A stretch of 64,000 nucleotides of DNA from Acidobacteriota bacterium (GTDB lineage: Bacteria > Acidobacteriota > Terriglobia > Terriglobales > Acidobacteriaceae), in NCBI GenBank assembly GCA_013289685.1, contig JABCZL010000004.1:310001-374000 (forward strand). Reading direction: 5' to 3'. Below the pieces are notes generated by a model. The model was not told the DNA's origin, made no database searches, and saw only the letters and a program-made list of their open reading frames with translations. The translations under genes and the position numbers were made by a program. Shown one piece after another: positions 9,061 to 16,926 of this stretch (within the stretch, counting starts at the first letter, position 1; each line of letters begins with the position of its first letter).

Positions 9061-9170
9061 TAGCCCCGGACGCATTCGTCCGGGGATCGAGCGAAGCTCG
9101 ACTTGAGGTCGACTTACAAAGCAGGCGGGTCTTCGACCCGCGGACAGCCGAGGGCGGCCGTCCCTACATG
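9061..9170. repeat. Cluster of palindromic intergenic repeats
   Basis: Three adjacent hairpins: CCCCGGACG/CGTCCGGGG at 9064-9085 (9-bp stem, 4-nt loop), GCGGGTC/GACCCGC at 9125-9141, and GGACAGCCG/CGGCCGTCC at 9142-9163 followed by CTACATGG. The third is the reverse-orientation copy of elements at 19967 and, inside selA, at 56480. No T-run follows, so these are better read as REP-like repeats than terminators. Confidence 0.75.
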
Positions 9171-9209
9171 GTTCTTACCGGCAACTGACAGCTGGCTACT
9201 GGCAACTGT

Positions 9210-10103
9210 ATGGACTGGAATTCAAGACGCCTCACCGCCATCCTCGAAAACGCGCTCGTCGAAGACCGGGCGACGCGCGACGCCACCAGCTATGCCTGCA
9301 TCGATCCCAACCAGCGCGCGACCGCGACCATCATTTCCAAGCAGGATTGCATCCTCGCCGGAATCGGTTGCGTGGCGCGCATTCTCGATGTGTACGCCGC
9401 CCTCGACGGAGCCGTGACCGCCCACTACGAAGTCACCACGCACCCGGAGATTTTCGACGGCGTGCGTCTGCACAAAGGCCAGTCGGTCGCGGTGATCCGT
9501 CACAACGCGCGCGTGATTCTTTCCTGTGAACGCGTCATCCTCAATTTCCTGCAGCGCATGAGCGGAATCGCGACCCTGACCCGCAAATTCGTGGAAGCCG
9601 TGTCGGGCACCAAGGCGCGCATTCTCGATACGCGCAAAACCGCGCCCGGCCTGCGCGTGATCGATAAGAATGCTGTACGCTGCGGCGGCGGGCAAAATCA
9701 TCGCCTCGACCTCTCCGACGGCGTGCTCATCAAAAACAATCACATCGCGCTGGCCGGCGGGATTGTTCCCGCGCTGGAGCACGCCATCCGTAACCGCCGC
9801 GGCTCACAGATCATCGAAGTCGAAGTGCGCACGCTCGAGGAACTGGAACTGGCCCTGGCACACGGTGGGGAAGCCATTCTGCTGGACAACATGTCGGTCG
9901 ACGACGTTCGGTGCGCCGTCGAGCTCTGCTCCCAGACTGGAGGTCAGAGGGGCAGCCGCCACATTCCCGTCGAGTGCTCCGGCGGAATTCGCCTCGAAAA
10001 TGTTCGCGCCTATGCCGAGACCGGCGTGGATTTTATCTCCGTCGGCCTTCTGACCCACTCGCCTCAGGCCGTCGACATGAGCATGCGCGTTGTCCCCGCC
10101 TGA
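9210..10103 (+). CDS. nadC: Nicotinate-nucleotide pyrophosphorylase (quinolinate phosphoribosyltransferase)
   Basis: Protein of 297 aa, family length. It converts quinolinate and PRPP to nicotinate mononucleotide in NAD synthesis. Diagnostic stretches are LDTRKTAPGLR, the GGGQNHR box and GVLIKNNH, plus the late VECSGGI strand; the substrate-binding Arg, His and Lys residues are all present. It is followed by birA and coaX, a cofactor cluster (NAD, biotin, CoA). No nadA or nadB is in view. Confidence 0.95.
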   Translation: MDWNSRRLTAILENALVEDRATRDATSYACIDPNQRATATIISKQDCILAGIGCVARILDVYAALDGAVTAHYEVTTHPEIFDGVRLHKGQSVAVIRHNARVILSCERVILNFLQRMSGIATLTRKFVEAVSGTKARILDTRKTAPGLRVIDKNAVRCGGGQNHRLDLSDGVLIKNNHIALAGGIVPALEHAIRNRRGSQIIEVEVRTLEELELALAHGGEAILLDNMSVDDVRCAVELCSQTGGQRGSRHIPVECSGGIRLENVRAYAETGVDFISVGLLTHSPQAVDMSMRVVPA

Positions 10104-10264
10104 AAGGTTACCAGTGCGCGATTGTCGTTTCGCACCAATTCGCGCATAATCTCCGCATCGCCAAGACCGGCACAATTCGTAAGCAAACCTCGCGAGCCAA
10201 AGCGCCCGCGGCGCACCAACCCCAGCCCACTGATCTTCGGCTCGGCCGCATCGTACGCCTGCTG

Positions 10265-11203
10265 ATGGAGCACGCTACAGTCGTCGTGAGCGGTACCAAG
10301 ATCGCCCAGGAAATTTCCTCCAACCGCTCCGAAGTCTGGCGCCTGATTCAGCAATTGCGCGGCCTCGGCGTAGACGTAGCCGGTCACCCCGCCACTGGAT
10401 ATCAGCTGCGCTCTGTTCCTGACTTGCTCCTGCCCGAAATCCTCCGGCCGCTTCTGCGCGGCACCATCTTCGCCGAGCATCTGCAACACTTCTACAAGAT
10501 TGGATCGACCAACACCGCCGCCATGGCCGCCGCGGCCGATGGCGCTCCCGAAGGCACCGTCTTCCTCGCAGAAGAGCAAACCGCCGGCCGCGGGCGCGGC
10601 GCCAACTCCTGGGAATCCCAGCGCTCGACCGGGATCTATTGTTCGGTGATCGTGCGTCCCGCGTTGCCCCCGTCGGAAGTGCTGGTGCTGTCGCTCGCGG
10701 CCGGACTCGCCGTGCAGTCAGCGATCAAGCAAGTCGACTCGCGGGTCAACCCCGACCTGAAGTGGCCCAACGATCTCCTGATCGACGGCAAGAAGGTCTG
10801 CGGCATTCTCACCGAGATGAATTCCGAAGCCACCAGCGTCCGCTACATCGTGGTGGGAATCGGCATCAATGTGAATCAGGCCAACTTTCCCAAAGAGTTG
10901 GGCGCGATCTCGCTGCGCCAGTTGACGGGCAGCGAGTGGTCGCGGGTCGAGTTGGTGGCAGCTTTGCTAAAATCACTCGACCGCGAGTATCGCCAGTTGC
11001 TGGAAGATCCCAATGCCCGGGAATCGATTCTGCGGCGCTTCGTCGAGAATTCCTCATGGGTGCAGGGCAAAGCCGTTCGCATCGAAGACAATGGTTCAGG
11101 CTTCGAAGGAACGACCGAGGGCCTCGATCAACGTGGGTTCTTGCGATTGCGAACTTCGAATGGAACGCAAACGGTTCTAAGCGGAACGGTAAGAGAGCGT
11201 TGA
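10265..11203 (+). CDS. birA: Biotin-protein ligase with N-terminal HTH
   Basis: It attaches biotin to carrier proteins via biotinyl-AMP. The catalytic core shows GSTNTAA, GRGRGANSW and KWPNDLLIDGKKVCGIL, all hallmark BirA motifs. The N-terminal part (VSGTKIAQEISSNRSEVW...) is the winged helix of bifunctional BirA, so it may also repress biotin genes. The frame is open upstream through nadC. ATG 10265 is the first standard start, but the preceding residues (LGRIVRLL) look like the first helix, so translation may begin upstream at a non-ATG codon after 10103. Length from ATG is 312 aa. Confidence 0.9.
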   Translation: MEHATVVVSGTKIAQEISSNRSEVWRLIQQLRGLGVDVAGHPATGYQLRSVPDLLLPEILRPLLRGTIFAEHLQHFYKIGSTNTAAMAAAADGAPEGTVFLAEEQTAGRGRGANSWESQRSTGIYCSVIVRPALPPSEVLVLSLAAGLAVQSAIKQVDSRVNPDLKWPNDLLIDGKKVCGILTEMNSEATSVRYIVVGIGINVNQANFPKELGAISLRQLTGSEWSRVELVAALLKSLDREYRQLLEDPNARESILRRFVENSSWVQGKAVRIEDNGSGFEGTTEGLDQRGFLRLRTSNGTQTVLSGTVRER

Positions 11204-11263
11204 GCGGCGGGCGCTCAGCAGCAAGGTTTAGCCGAAGCTAGCAGCTAGGAGCTAGCAGCCAAC

Positions 11264-12259
11264 ATGCTTCTCGTCATCGACGTCGGCAACACAAACACGG
11301 TCCTCGGAGTCTTCGCTCGCGTGGCCAAAGGAAACACCGCTGGCGATTCCGACGAAACTCCGCGCTACGAGCGGCTTGAGGCCAACTGGCGCGTCGCCAC
11401 CTCGCGCACCAGCACCGTCGATGAATACGGAGTGCTGTTCCGCAACCTGTTTTCCATGGCCGGCCTCGAGTCGAAGGGCATTCACGGCATCGTGATCTCT
11501 TCGGTCGTTCCTCCCCTCGATCCCGTCCTGCGCCAGGTGTGCGAGCGCTATTTCAATCTGCGTCCTCTGTACATCGAGCCCGGGATCAAGACCGGAATGC
11601 CGGTGCACTACGACAATCCCGCCGAGGTCGGCGCCGACCGCATCGTCAACGCCGTCGCCGCCTTCGAAAAGTATGGTGGCCCCTGCGTGATCGTCGATTT
11701 CGGCACAGCCACAACGTTCGATTGCGTCTCGTCGAAGGGCGAGTATCTCGGCGGAGTGATCTGCCCCGGCATCGGCATCTCCGCGGACGCGCTCTTTGAA
11801 CGCACCGCGCGCCTGCCGCGCGTCGAGATTCGCAAGCCCGCCCGCATCATCGGCTCGAACACGGTTGGCAGCCTGCAATCCGGTCTTTATTACGGATATC
11901 TCGGCCTGGTCGATGGCATCCTCGAACTTCTGCTCGCCGAGTTGGGCCAGGAGACCCGCGTGATCGCGACCGGCGGCCTCGGCCCCATGATTGGCACAGG
12001 ATCCAAATACATCAAGAACGTAGACGACTTCCTGACGCTTGAAGGCCTGCGCATCATCTGGGAACGGAACGGGGCGGCGCGCAAGGATGCCGCCTCGGCC
12101 AGCACAGTGCCCAAGGCCGCCGGGAAGCCATCGTCCTCAGCACAGCCAACGCCACGGCCGCAGTCGCATCAGTCTAAGTCAGATCAGACGAAGTCGGAAC
12201 CGAAGCCCAAGAATGGGGACGGCGCGCCCACGCCTTCACCCACGCGTCCTGCGCGCTGA
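11264..12259 (+). CDS. coaX: Type III pantothenate kinase with long C-terminal tail
   Basis: It performs the first step of CoA synthesis: pantothenate phosphorylation. The N-terminal phosphate loop DVGNTNTVLGVF and the DFGTATTFD motif near residue 145 identify the CoaX (ASKHA fold) family. The core ends near residue 270, close to the usual length. The last ~60 residues are a Pro/Ser/Lys/Gln-rich low-complexity tail that is not part of the enzyme fold. The stop is 6 nt before the next gene, suggesting one transcript. Confidence 0.93.
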   Translation: MLLVIDVGNTNTVLGVFARVAKGNTAGDSDETPRYERLEANWRVATSRTSTVDEYGVLFRNLFSMAGLESKGIHGIVISSVVPPLDPVLRQVCERYFNLRPLYIEPGIKTGMPVHYDNPAEVGADRIVNAVAAFEKYGGPCVIVDFGTATTFDCVSSKGEYLGGVICPGIGISADALFERTARLPRVEIRKPARIIGSNTVGSLQSGLYYGYLGLVDGILELLLAELGQETRVIATGGLGPMIGTGSKYIKNVDDFLTLEGLRIIWERNGAARKDAASASTVPKAAGKPSSSAQPTPRPQSHQSKSDQTKSEPKPKNGDGAPTPSPTRPAR

Positions 12260-12265
12260 CCCGCC

Positions 12266-12967
12266 GTGGAAAATTACTTCAATTACTTCACCGAAATTGA
12301 AGACCGCTTCCTGCGCCGTCGCGGCGGCGGCCTGCTGCTCTCGACTCTCGACTGGGCGCTGATTGAAACCTGGAAAGATGCCGGGATCCCGCTGGACGCC
12401 GTGCTGCGCGGCATCGACGAAGCCTTTGACCGCTACGACCAGCGCCCCTCAAAAACCAAGAAAGTGAACGGCCTGGCTTACTGCTCCCAGCTGGTGCTGT
12501 CCGCGGCGGAAGACATGAAGGAAGCAGCGGTTGGTGCAGCGCCCGCGAAACCCCGCTCCGGGCAAGGCTTTGAGCCGGAGGTCGTGGTGCCTTTCCTGCG
12601 CCGCAATGCAGATTTGCTGGAAGCGGTGAAGTTGCCTCAGGGAAGCGGCGTGTCCGCGCAATCCCTTGCACTCGACGCTGCAACAACTCTGCGCCAGCTC
12701 GCGGAACAAATGGAAAGCAAACACGCGTTGCGCCTGGAAGACTTGGAGCGCCGCCTCACCGTGCTCGAAGAAAAGCTTTTCGCCGTGCTGCTGGCATCAA
12801 CTCCGGATGAAGACATCGTCACCGTCCGCGCCGAGGCCGACCGCGATCTCGTTCCCTACCGCCGAAAAATGTCAGGAGCCCAGATCGATCAACTGCAGAA
12901 GCAGTACGTTCACAAGCGCCTGCTGGAAAAGTATCACCTGCCGCGCCTGAGTTTGTTTTATATGTAG
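12266..12967 (+). CDS. Conserved hypothetical protein downstream of coaX
   Basis: Protein of 233 aa starting at GTG 12266, six bases after coaX. The N-terminal 70 residues are rich in aromatic and acidic residues (ENYFNYFTEIEDRF...) with a helical region, then an Ala/Pro linker, a long charged helix (about 135-175) likely to form a coiled coil, and a C-terminal block ending RLSLFYM. No catalytic motif recognised. Tight linkage to coaX suggests co-expression only. Confidence 0.7.
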   Translation: MENYFNYFTEIEDRFLRRRGGGLLLSTLDWALIETWKDAGIPLDAVLRGIDEAFDRYDQRPSKTKKVNGLAYCSQLVLSAAEDMKEAAVGAAPAKPRSGQGFEPEVVVPFLRRNADLLEAVKLPQGSGVSAQSLALDAATTLRQLAEQMESKHALRLEDLERRLTVLEEKLFAVLLASTPDEDIVTVRAEADRDLVPYRRKMSGAQIDQLQKQYVHKRLLEKYHLPRLSLFYM

Positions 12968-13010
12968 GCGGGGACAAACCGATTTATATTCTGCGCTTCT
13001 AGCTTTGAAA

Positions 13011-13067
13011 GGGCGCGGTTTCCAGCCGCGCCGCAAGAATTGCAAAGTCAGTGCGGCTTCTAGCCGC
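13011..13067. repeat. Pair of palindromic repeats
   Basis: GGCGCGG/CCGCGCC (13012-13032, 7-nt loop) and GCGGCT/AGCCGC (13053-13067, 3-nt loop) lie between two same-strand genes. The pattern GAAAGGGCG...TTCCAGCC...GCCGCAAG resembles the element at 16838, suggesting a second interspersed family. Confidence 0.6.
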
Positions 13068-13087
13068 TGAGGTAAGCTCTTCACTCC

Positions 13088-14254
13088 GTGACCCATCATT
13101 TCGACGCACTCATTCTCGGCGGCGGCGCAGCTGGCCTCATGTGTGCTATCGAGGCCGGCAAGCGCCAACGCCGCGTCGCGGTTCTCGAACACGCCGACCG
13201 CCTTGGCAAGAAGATTCTCATCTCCGGCGGCGGCCGCTGCAATTTCACCAACCTCCACTGCCAGCCCGAGAATTTCCTCTCGTCGAATCCGCATTTCGCC
13301 AAGTCCGCCCTCGCTCGCTACACGCCCGTGGACTTCATCGCACTCGTCGAAAAGCACCGCATCCCGTATCACGAGAAAACTCTAGGACAATTGTTTTGTG
13401 ATCGCTCGGCCCGCGACATTCTGGGGATGCTCGAACAAGAATGCCAAGCCCATGGCGTCAGCATTTTCCTGAACGCAAGAATTCGAGAAGTGCGCCGGAA
13501 CGAAGAGTTTGTCGTCCATACCGCCAACGCAGAGTTTCACGCCCCCGCGCTAGTGGTCGCGACCGGCGGCCTGTCCATCCCAAAGATCGGCGCGACCTCA
13601 TTCGGCTACGACCTGGCGCGCCAGTTCGGACTGAAGATTCGCCTGCCATGGCCGGGACTCGTCCCTCTGGTGCTCGAAGCCGAAGACCGTTCCAGTTACT
13701 GCGACCTCACCGGAGTTTCCACCGAGATAATCGCCTCCTGCGACGGCCAGCAGTTCCGCGAAAAAATGCTGATCACCCATCGCGGCCTCAGCGGCCCCGC
13801 GATTCTGCAGATTTCCTCCTACTGGACCAAACCGCAGCCGATCAAGATTGACCTCGCTCCGCAAAGCGAGCTGACCGCGATCTTCCGCGATCCCAAGACG
13901 CCACGAGCCATGACGGCGTTACGATCCGAGTTTCGCAAAGCGCTTCCGGCTCGCCTCGCCGACCGCTGGCTCGATCACCACACGCCAGCGTCATGGACGA
14001 ACTCCGCTCTGGCTGACCTCGAGCAGCAGGCGCATGCCTGGACAATCACACCCGCGGGCACGGAAGGCTACGAAAGAGCCGAAGTCACCTGCGGTGGCGT
14101 CGACACCGACGAACTCTCCGCCAAAACGATGCAAGCCCGCAAAGTCCCCGGCCTGTTTTTTATCGGCGAAGTCGTGGACGTGACCGGCCACCTCGGTGGC
14201 TTCAATTTTCAGTGGGCCTGGGCCTCCGGCGCGGCCGCGGGCCGGGCGTTGTAA
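13088..14254 (+). CDS. HI0933/BaiN-family NAD(P)/FAD-dependent oxidoreductase
   Basis: Protein of 388 aa starting at a GTG. Residues 4-20 hold the Rossmann ILGGGAAGL FAD-binding fingerprint; KKILISGGGRCNFTN and the C-terminal GLFFIGEVVDVTGHLGGFNFQWAW block are signatures of the HI0933-like flavoprotein family. Substrate is unknown for most members, so no reaction is claimed. The gene stands alone between repeats and a secreted propeller gene. Confidence 0.88.
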   Translation: MTHHFDALILGGGAAGLMCAIEAGKRQRRVAVLEHADRLGKKILISGGGRCNFTNLHCQPENFLSSNPHFAKSALARYTPVDFIALVEKHRIPYHEKTLGQLFCDRSARDILGMLEQECQAHGVSIFLNARIREVRRNEEFVVHTANAEFHAPALVVATGGLSIPKIGATSFGYDLARQFGLKIRLPWPGLVPLVLEAEDRSSYCDLTGVSTEIIASCDGQQFREKMLITHRGLSGPAILQISSYWTKPQPIKIDLAPQSELTAIFRDPKTPRAMTALRSEFRKALPARLADRWLDHHTPASWTNSALADLEQQAHAWTITPAGTEGYERAEVTCGGVDTDELSAKTMQARKVPGLFFIGEVVDVTGHLGGFNFQWAWASGAAAGRAL

Positions 14255-14285
14255 ACTATTCGCCCAGAAGTCGGAGGGAAACACC

Positions 14286-15317
14286 ATGAGGCAACCCAGA
14301 AAATTTCTGCGAAGCATGCATTGCTTAGTCGCGACCACGTTCATCGCCACTGCTGCGTTTGCCCAAGCGCCTTCCGCCACGCTGCTAGCCCTGTCGAAGG
14401 ATGAACACACCGTCGCCATCGTCGACCCAGCCACGTTACAGGTCCTGGCGCGCATCCCCTCGGGCCCCGATCCCCACGAGATCATCGCATCCGACGACGG
14501 CAAACTCGCCTACATCTCCAACTACGCCGGTTTGGACAGCGCGCTAAACACCATCTCAGTCGTCGATCTGGTTGCGCGGAAAGCCCTGCCTCCCATCGAC
14601 CTCGGCGCGCTGCACTCAAGTCACGGCTTGGATTTCGCGGGAGGCAAGCTCTATTTCACGGCGGAGACTAACAAAGTCATCGGCCGCTACGATCCCGCCA
14701 CGCAACACATCGACTGGATCCTCGGCACCGGCCAGGATCGAACCCACATGGTGGTCGTCGCCAAGAGCCTCGACCGCATGTTCACCTCAAACGTCAATTC
14801 AGCCACCATCAGCATCATCGAGCAAGTGTCCCAGCCGGGTCCTGGTGCGCCGCGTCTGACCTGGGAAGTGACGAACGTGCCAGCCGGCCAGGGCTGCGAA
14901 GGCTTCGACATCTCGCCCGATGGAAAAGAACTCTGGGCCGCCAACGCCCACGACGCAACCGTGACCATCGTCGACGTCGCCGCCAAGAAGGCCATCCAGA
15001 CTCTTCCCATCCCGGTGAAAGGCGCCAACCGCTTGAAGTTCACGCCCGATGGCGAGCGCGTCCTGATCTCCGCCCTGGGCGCGCGCGCAGCAGACACCAG
15101 CCTCGTGATTCTCGACGCCTCCACTCGCAAAGAGGTAAAGCAGCTCAACCTCGGAGGTGGCGCCGCAGGAATTCTGATCGCCCCCGATGGTTCCCGAGCC
15201 TACGTAGCCGTCAGCAGTGCCGACAAAATAGCGGTCATCGATCTGAAGACCCTTGAAGTCGGACAAATCAACGCCGGCAAGCAGCCCGACGGACTAGCCT
15301 GGGCAGTCCGCAAATAA
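14286..15317 (+). CDS. Secreted YVTN-type beta-propeller protein
   Basis: Protein of 343 aa from ATG 14286, preceded by GGAGG; the longer open frame upstream overlaps the previous gene and is rejected. Residues 1-24 are a signal peptide ending AFAQA. The rest consists of about seven repeats with DPATLQVLARI, VVDLVARKAL and DLKTLEVGQI-type strands, the YVTN/NHL-like seven-bladed propeller pattern. Such proteins are periplasmic binding or scaffold proteins; the ligand is unknown. Confidence 0.85.
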   Translation: MRQPRKFLRSMHCLVATTFIATAAFAQAPSATLLALSKDEHTVAIVDPATLQVLARIPSGPDPHEIIASDDGKLAYISNYAGLDSALNTISVVDLVARKALPPIDLGALHSSHGLDFAGGKLYFTAETNKVIGRYDPATQHIDWILGTGQDRTHMVVVAKSLDRMFTSNVNSATISIIEQVSQPGPGAPRLTWEVTNVPAGQGCEGFDISPDGKELWAANAHDATVTIVDVAAKKAIQTLPIPVKGANRLKFTPDGERVLISALGARAADTSLVILDASTRKEVKQLNLGGGAAGILIAPDGSRAYVAVSSADKIAVIDLKTLEVGQINAGKQPDGLAWAVRK

Positions 15318-15330
15318 GTGAACCGCCGCC

Positions 15331-15390
15331 ACGGTCATCCCGAGCGCAGCCGCTTTTCAGGCGGAGCGAGGGATCTCGCGCGCATCGCAA
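15331..15390. repeat. Diverged copy of the TCATCCTGAGCG repeat family
   Basis: GGTCATCCCGAGCGCAGCC followed by GGCGGAGCGAGGGATCTC matches the layout of the repeats at 20551, 22467 and 45413 (TCATCC-GAGCG then GCGA-GGATC). It sits between the propeller and methyltransferase genes. Confidence 0.5.
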
Positions 15391-15454
15391 GATGGGCCTG
15401 CTGGGCGAATCCGCAATGCACGCTTTCACCGTCCCCATACCGTAGAATCAATTC

Positions 15455-16822
15455 TTGCTCCTCACAATCGAAAAGCTGATCTACGGCGGCGACGGCCTGG
15501 CCCGTCTGCCTGCCGATTCGCCCTCTGGCTCCCCTAACGATGAAGCTCCCGGACGCGGCAAAGCCGTCTTCGTCCCTTTCGTCCTCGCCGCAGAAAAAAT
15601 TGAGGCCTCCCTCACCGAACAGAAGCCCGGCTTTGCGCGGGCGCAGGCGAACTCCATCGTCGACCCCTCGCCGCATCGCGTCCCGCCGCCCTGCTCGCAC
15701 TTCACCCGCTGCGGCGGATGCCACTACCAGCACGCCACCTACGAACACCAGATCGAGATCAAGAAAGAAATCCTGCGCGAGAGTTTGCGGCGCACCGCCA
15801 AGCTGGATTTGCCCTTCGACATCGAGGTCCATCCTTCACCGCCATGGAACTACCGCAACCGCTCGCGCCTTCAGGTGCGAGTCACCCCTACGTTCACCGC
15901 AGGATATTTCAAGCTGTCCTCCCACGATCTGCTCGCGGTCGAAGAGTGTCCCATCAGTTCGCCGCTGATCAATCGCGGCATCGCCGCCCTTTGGCGGAGC
16001 GGTCGCGCAGCCAAAGTCCCCGCAGGCGTCCGCGAAGTCGAGTTCTTCGCCAACGCTGACGACACGCAACTCCTGCTCGATGTCGGCTGTGCCCGTGAGG
16101 CTCGTCGCGCAGCCGTTCGCGCATGGGCGGAGGACTTCCGTGCCGACCTCCCCGAGATTGCCGGAGTCGTCGCCTTCCGCGAGCCGAATCCCGGCGACCG
16201 AAAGGCAGGCGCCCAGGAAGTCCTCGTCGCAGTCGGTGCTTCGCATCTGACTTATCAGACCCAGCGCGCGGCCTACCGCGTCAGCGCCGGCTCTTTCTTT
16301 CAAACCAACCGCCACCTCACCGACGAACTGGTGAAGATCGTCACCGCCGGGCAATCCGGCAAACTCGCTCTCGACCTCTACGCGGGCGCCGGCCTGTTTT
16401 CCACAGCCCTGGCCTGTGACTTTCATCACGTAGTTTCTGTCGAGACGTCACAGACGTCCACAGGCGATCTTGCCTACAATCAGTCCTCGAATGGTGAAAC
16501 GGTTCAGGCCACAACGGAGCAGTACCTGGCCCGTGCGGGAAATTCGGGGCCAGTCGGGAAGGGTGGAGTCCTTCCTCAGATTCCTGACCTGGCGGTGGTG
16601 GACCCGCCTCGAAGTGGCCTGGGAGAACGCGTGGCGCGATTGTTGGCGACCCTCGGCGCGCCACGCGTTGCCTATGTGTCGTGCGATCCGGCTACGCTGG
16701 CGCGCGACCTCGTGCCCCTGCTGGCCGCCGGTTATCGCGTCGAGCAAGTGCACCTGGTGGATTTGTTTCCGCAAACCTACCACCTGGAAAGCGTTGTGCA
16801 CCTGGTTCGGCACGCAGTTTAG
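15455..16822 (+). CDS. RlmD/TrmA-family 23S rRNA (uracil-C5) methyltransferase
   Basis: Protein of 455 aa from TTG 15455. It transfers a methyl group from SAM to C5 of a uracil in 23S rRNA. An N-terminal TRAM-like domain is followed by an iron-sulfur Cys set (C80, C86, C89 and a later Cys in EECPIS). The SAM motif is DLYAGAGLFS, then VDPPRSGL and the catalytic-Cys block YVSCDPATLARDL. A poorly conserved insert (about 365-385) sits just before the VDPPR motif. Whether the target is U1939 (RlmD) or another site cannot be told from sequence alone. Confidence 0.9.
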   Translation: MLLTIEKLIYGGDGLARLPADSPSGSPNDEAPGRGKAVFVPFVLAAEKIEASLTEQKPGFARAQANSIVDPSPHRVPPPCSHFTRCGGCHYQHATYEHQIEIKKEILRESLRRTAKLDLPFDIEVHPSPPWNYRNRSRLQVRVTPTFTAGYFKLSSHDLLAVEECPISSPLINRGIAALWRSGRAAKVPAGVREVEFFANADDTQLLLDVGCAREARRAAVRAWAEDFRADLPEIAGVVAFREPNPGDRKAGAQEVLVAVGASHLTYQTQRAAYRVSAGSFFQTNRHLTDELVKIVTAGQSGKLALDLYAGAGLFSTALACDFHHVVSVETSQTSTGDLAYNQSSNGETVQATTEQYLARAGNSGPVGKGGVLPQIPDLAVVDPPRSGLGERVARLLATLGAPRVAYVSCDPATLARDLVPLLAAGYRVEQVHLVDLFPQTYHLESVVHLVRHAV

Positions 16823-16837
16823 CAAGCAGTTCTGGGA

Positions 16838-16905
16838 AGGGCCTGACTTCCAGTCGGGCCGAAAGAGCACAAGATCGGCTCCGCCTTCAGCCGCGTTCTA
16901 AATCC
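16838..16905. repeat. Palindromic repeat between rlmD-like gene and comEC
   Basis: GGCCTGAC/GTCGGGCC (16840-16860, one G-T pair, 5-nt loop), then GAAAGAGCACAAG and GGCTCCGCCTTCAGCCGCG. The arrangement resembles 13011-13067. Confidence 0.55.
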
Positions 16906-16926
16906 TTGGTTGAATCGTCCAGTCGT

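Noticed and set aside
9911..10264. Long N-terminal extension of the birA frame
   Set aside because: It runs nearly 200 nt through nadC in another frame and adds no BirA-like sequence except the last few residues before ATG 10265.
14196..14285. Upstream start for the YVTN propeller
   Set aside because: It overlaps the flavoprotein gene and would bury the signal peptide; ATG 14286 has a GGAGG site.
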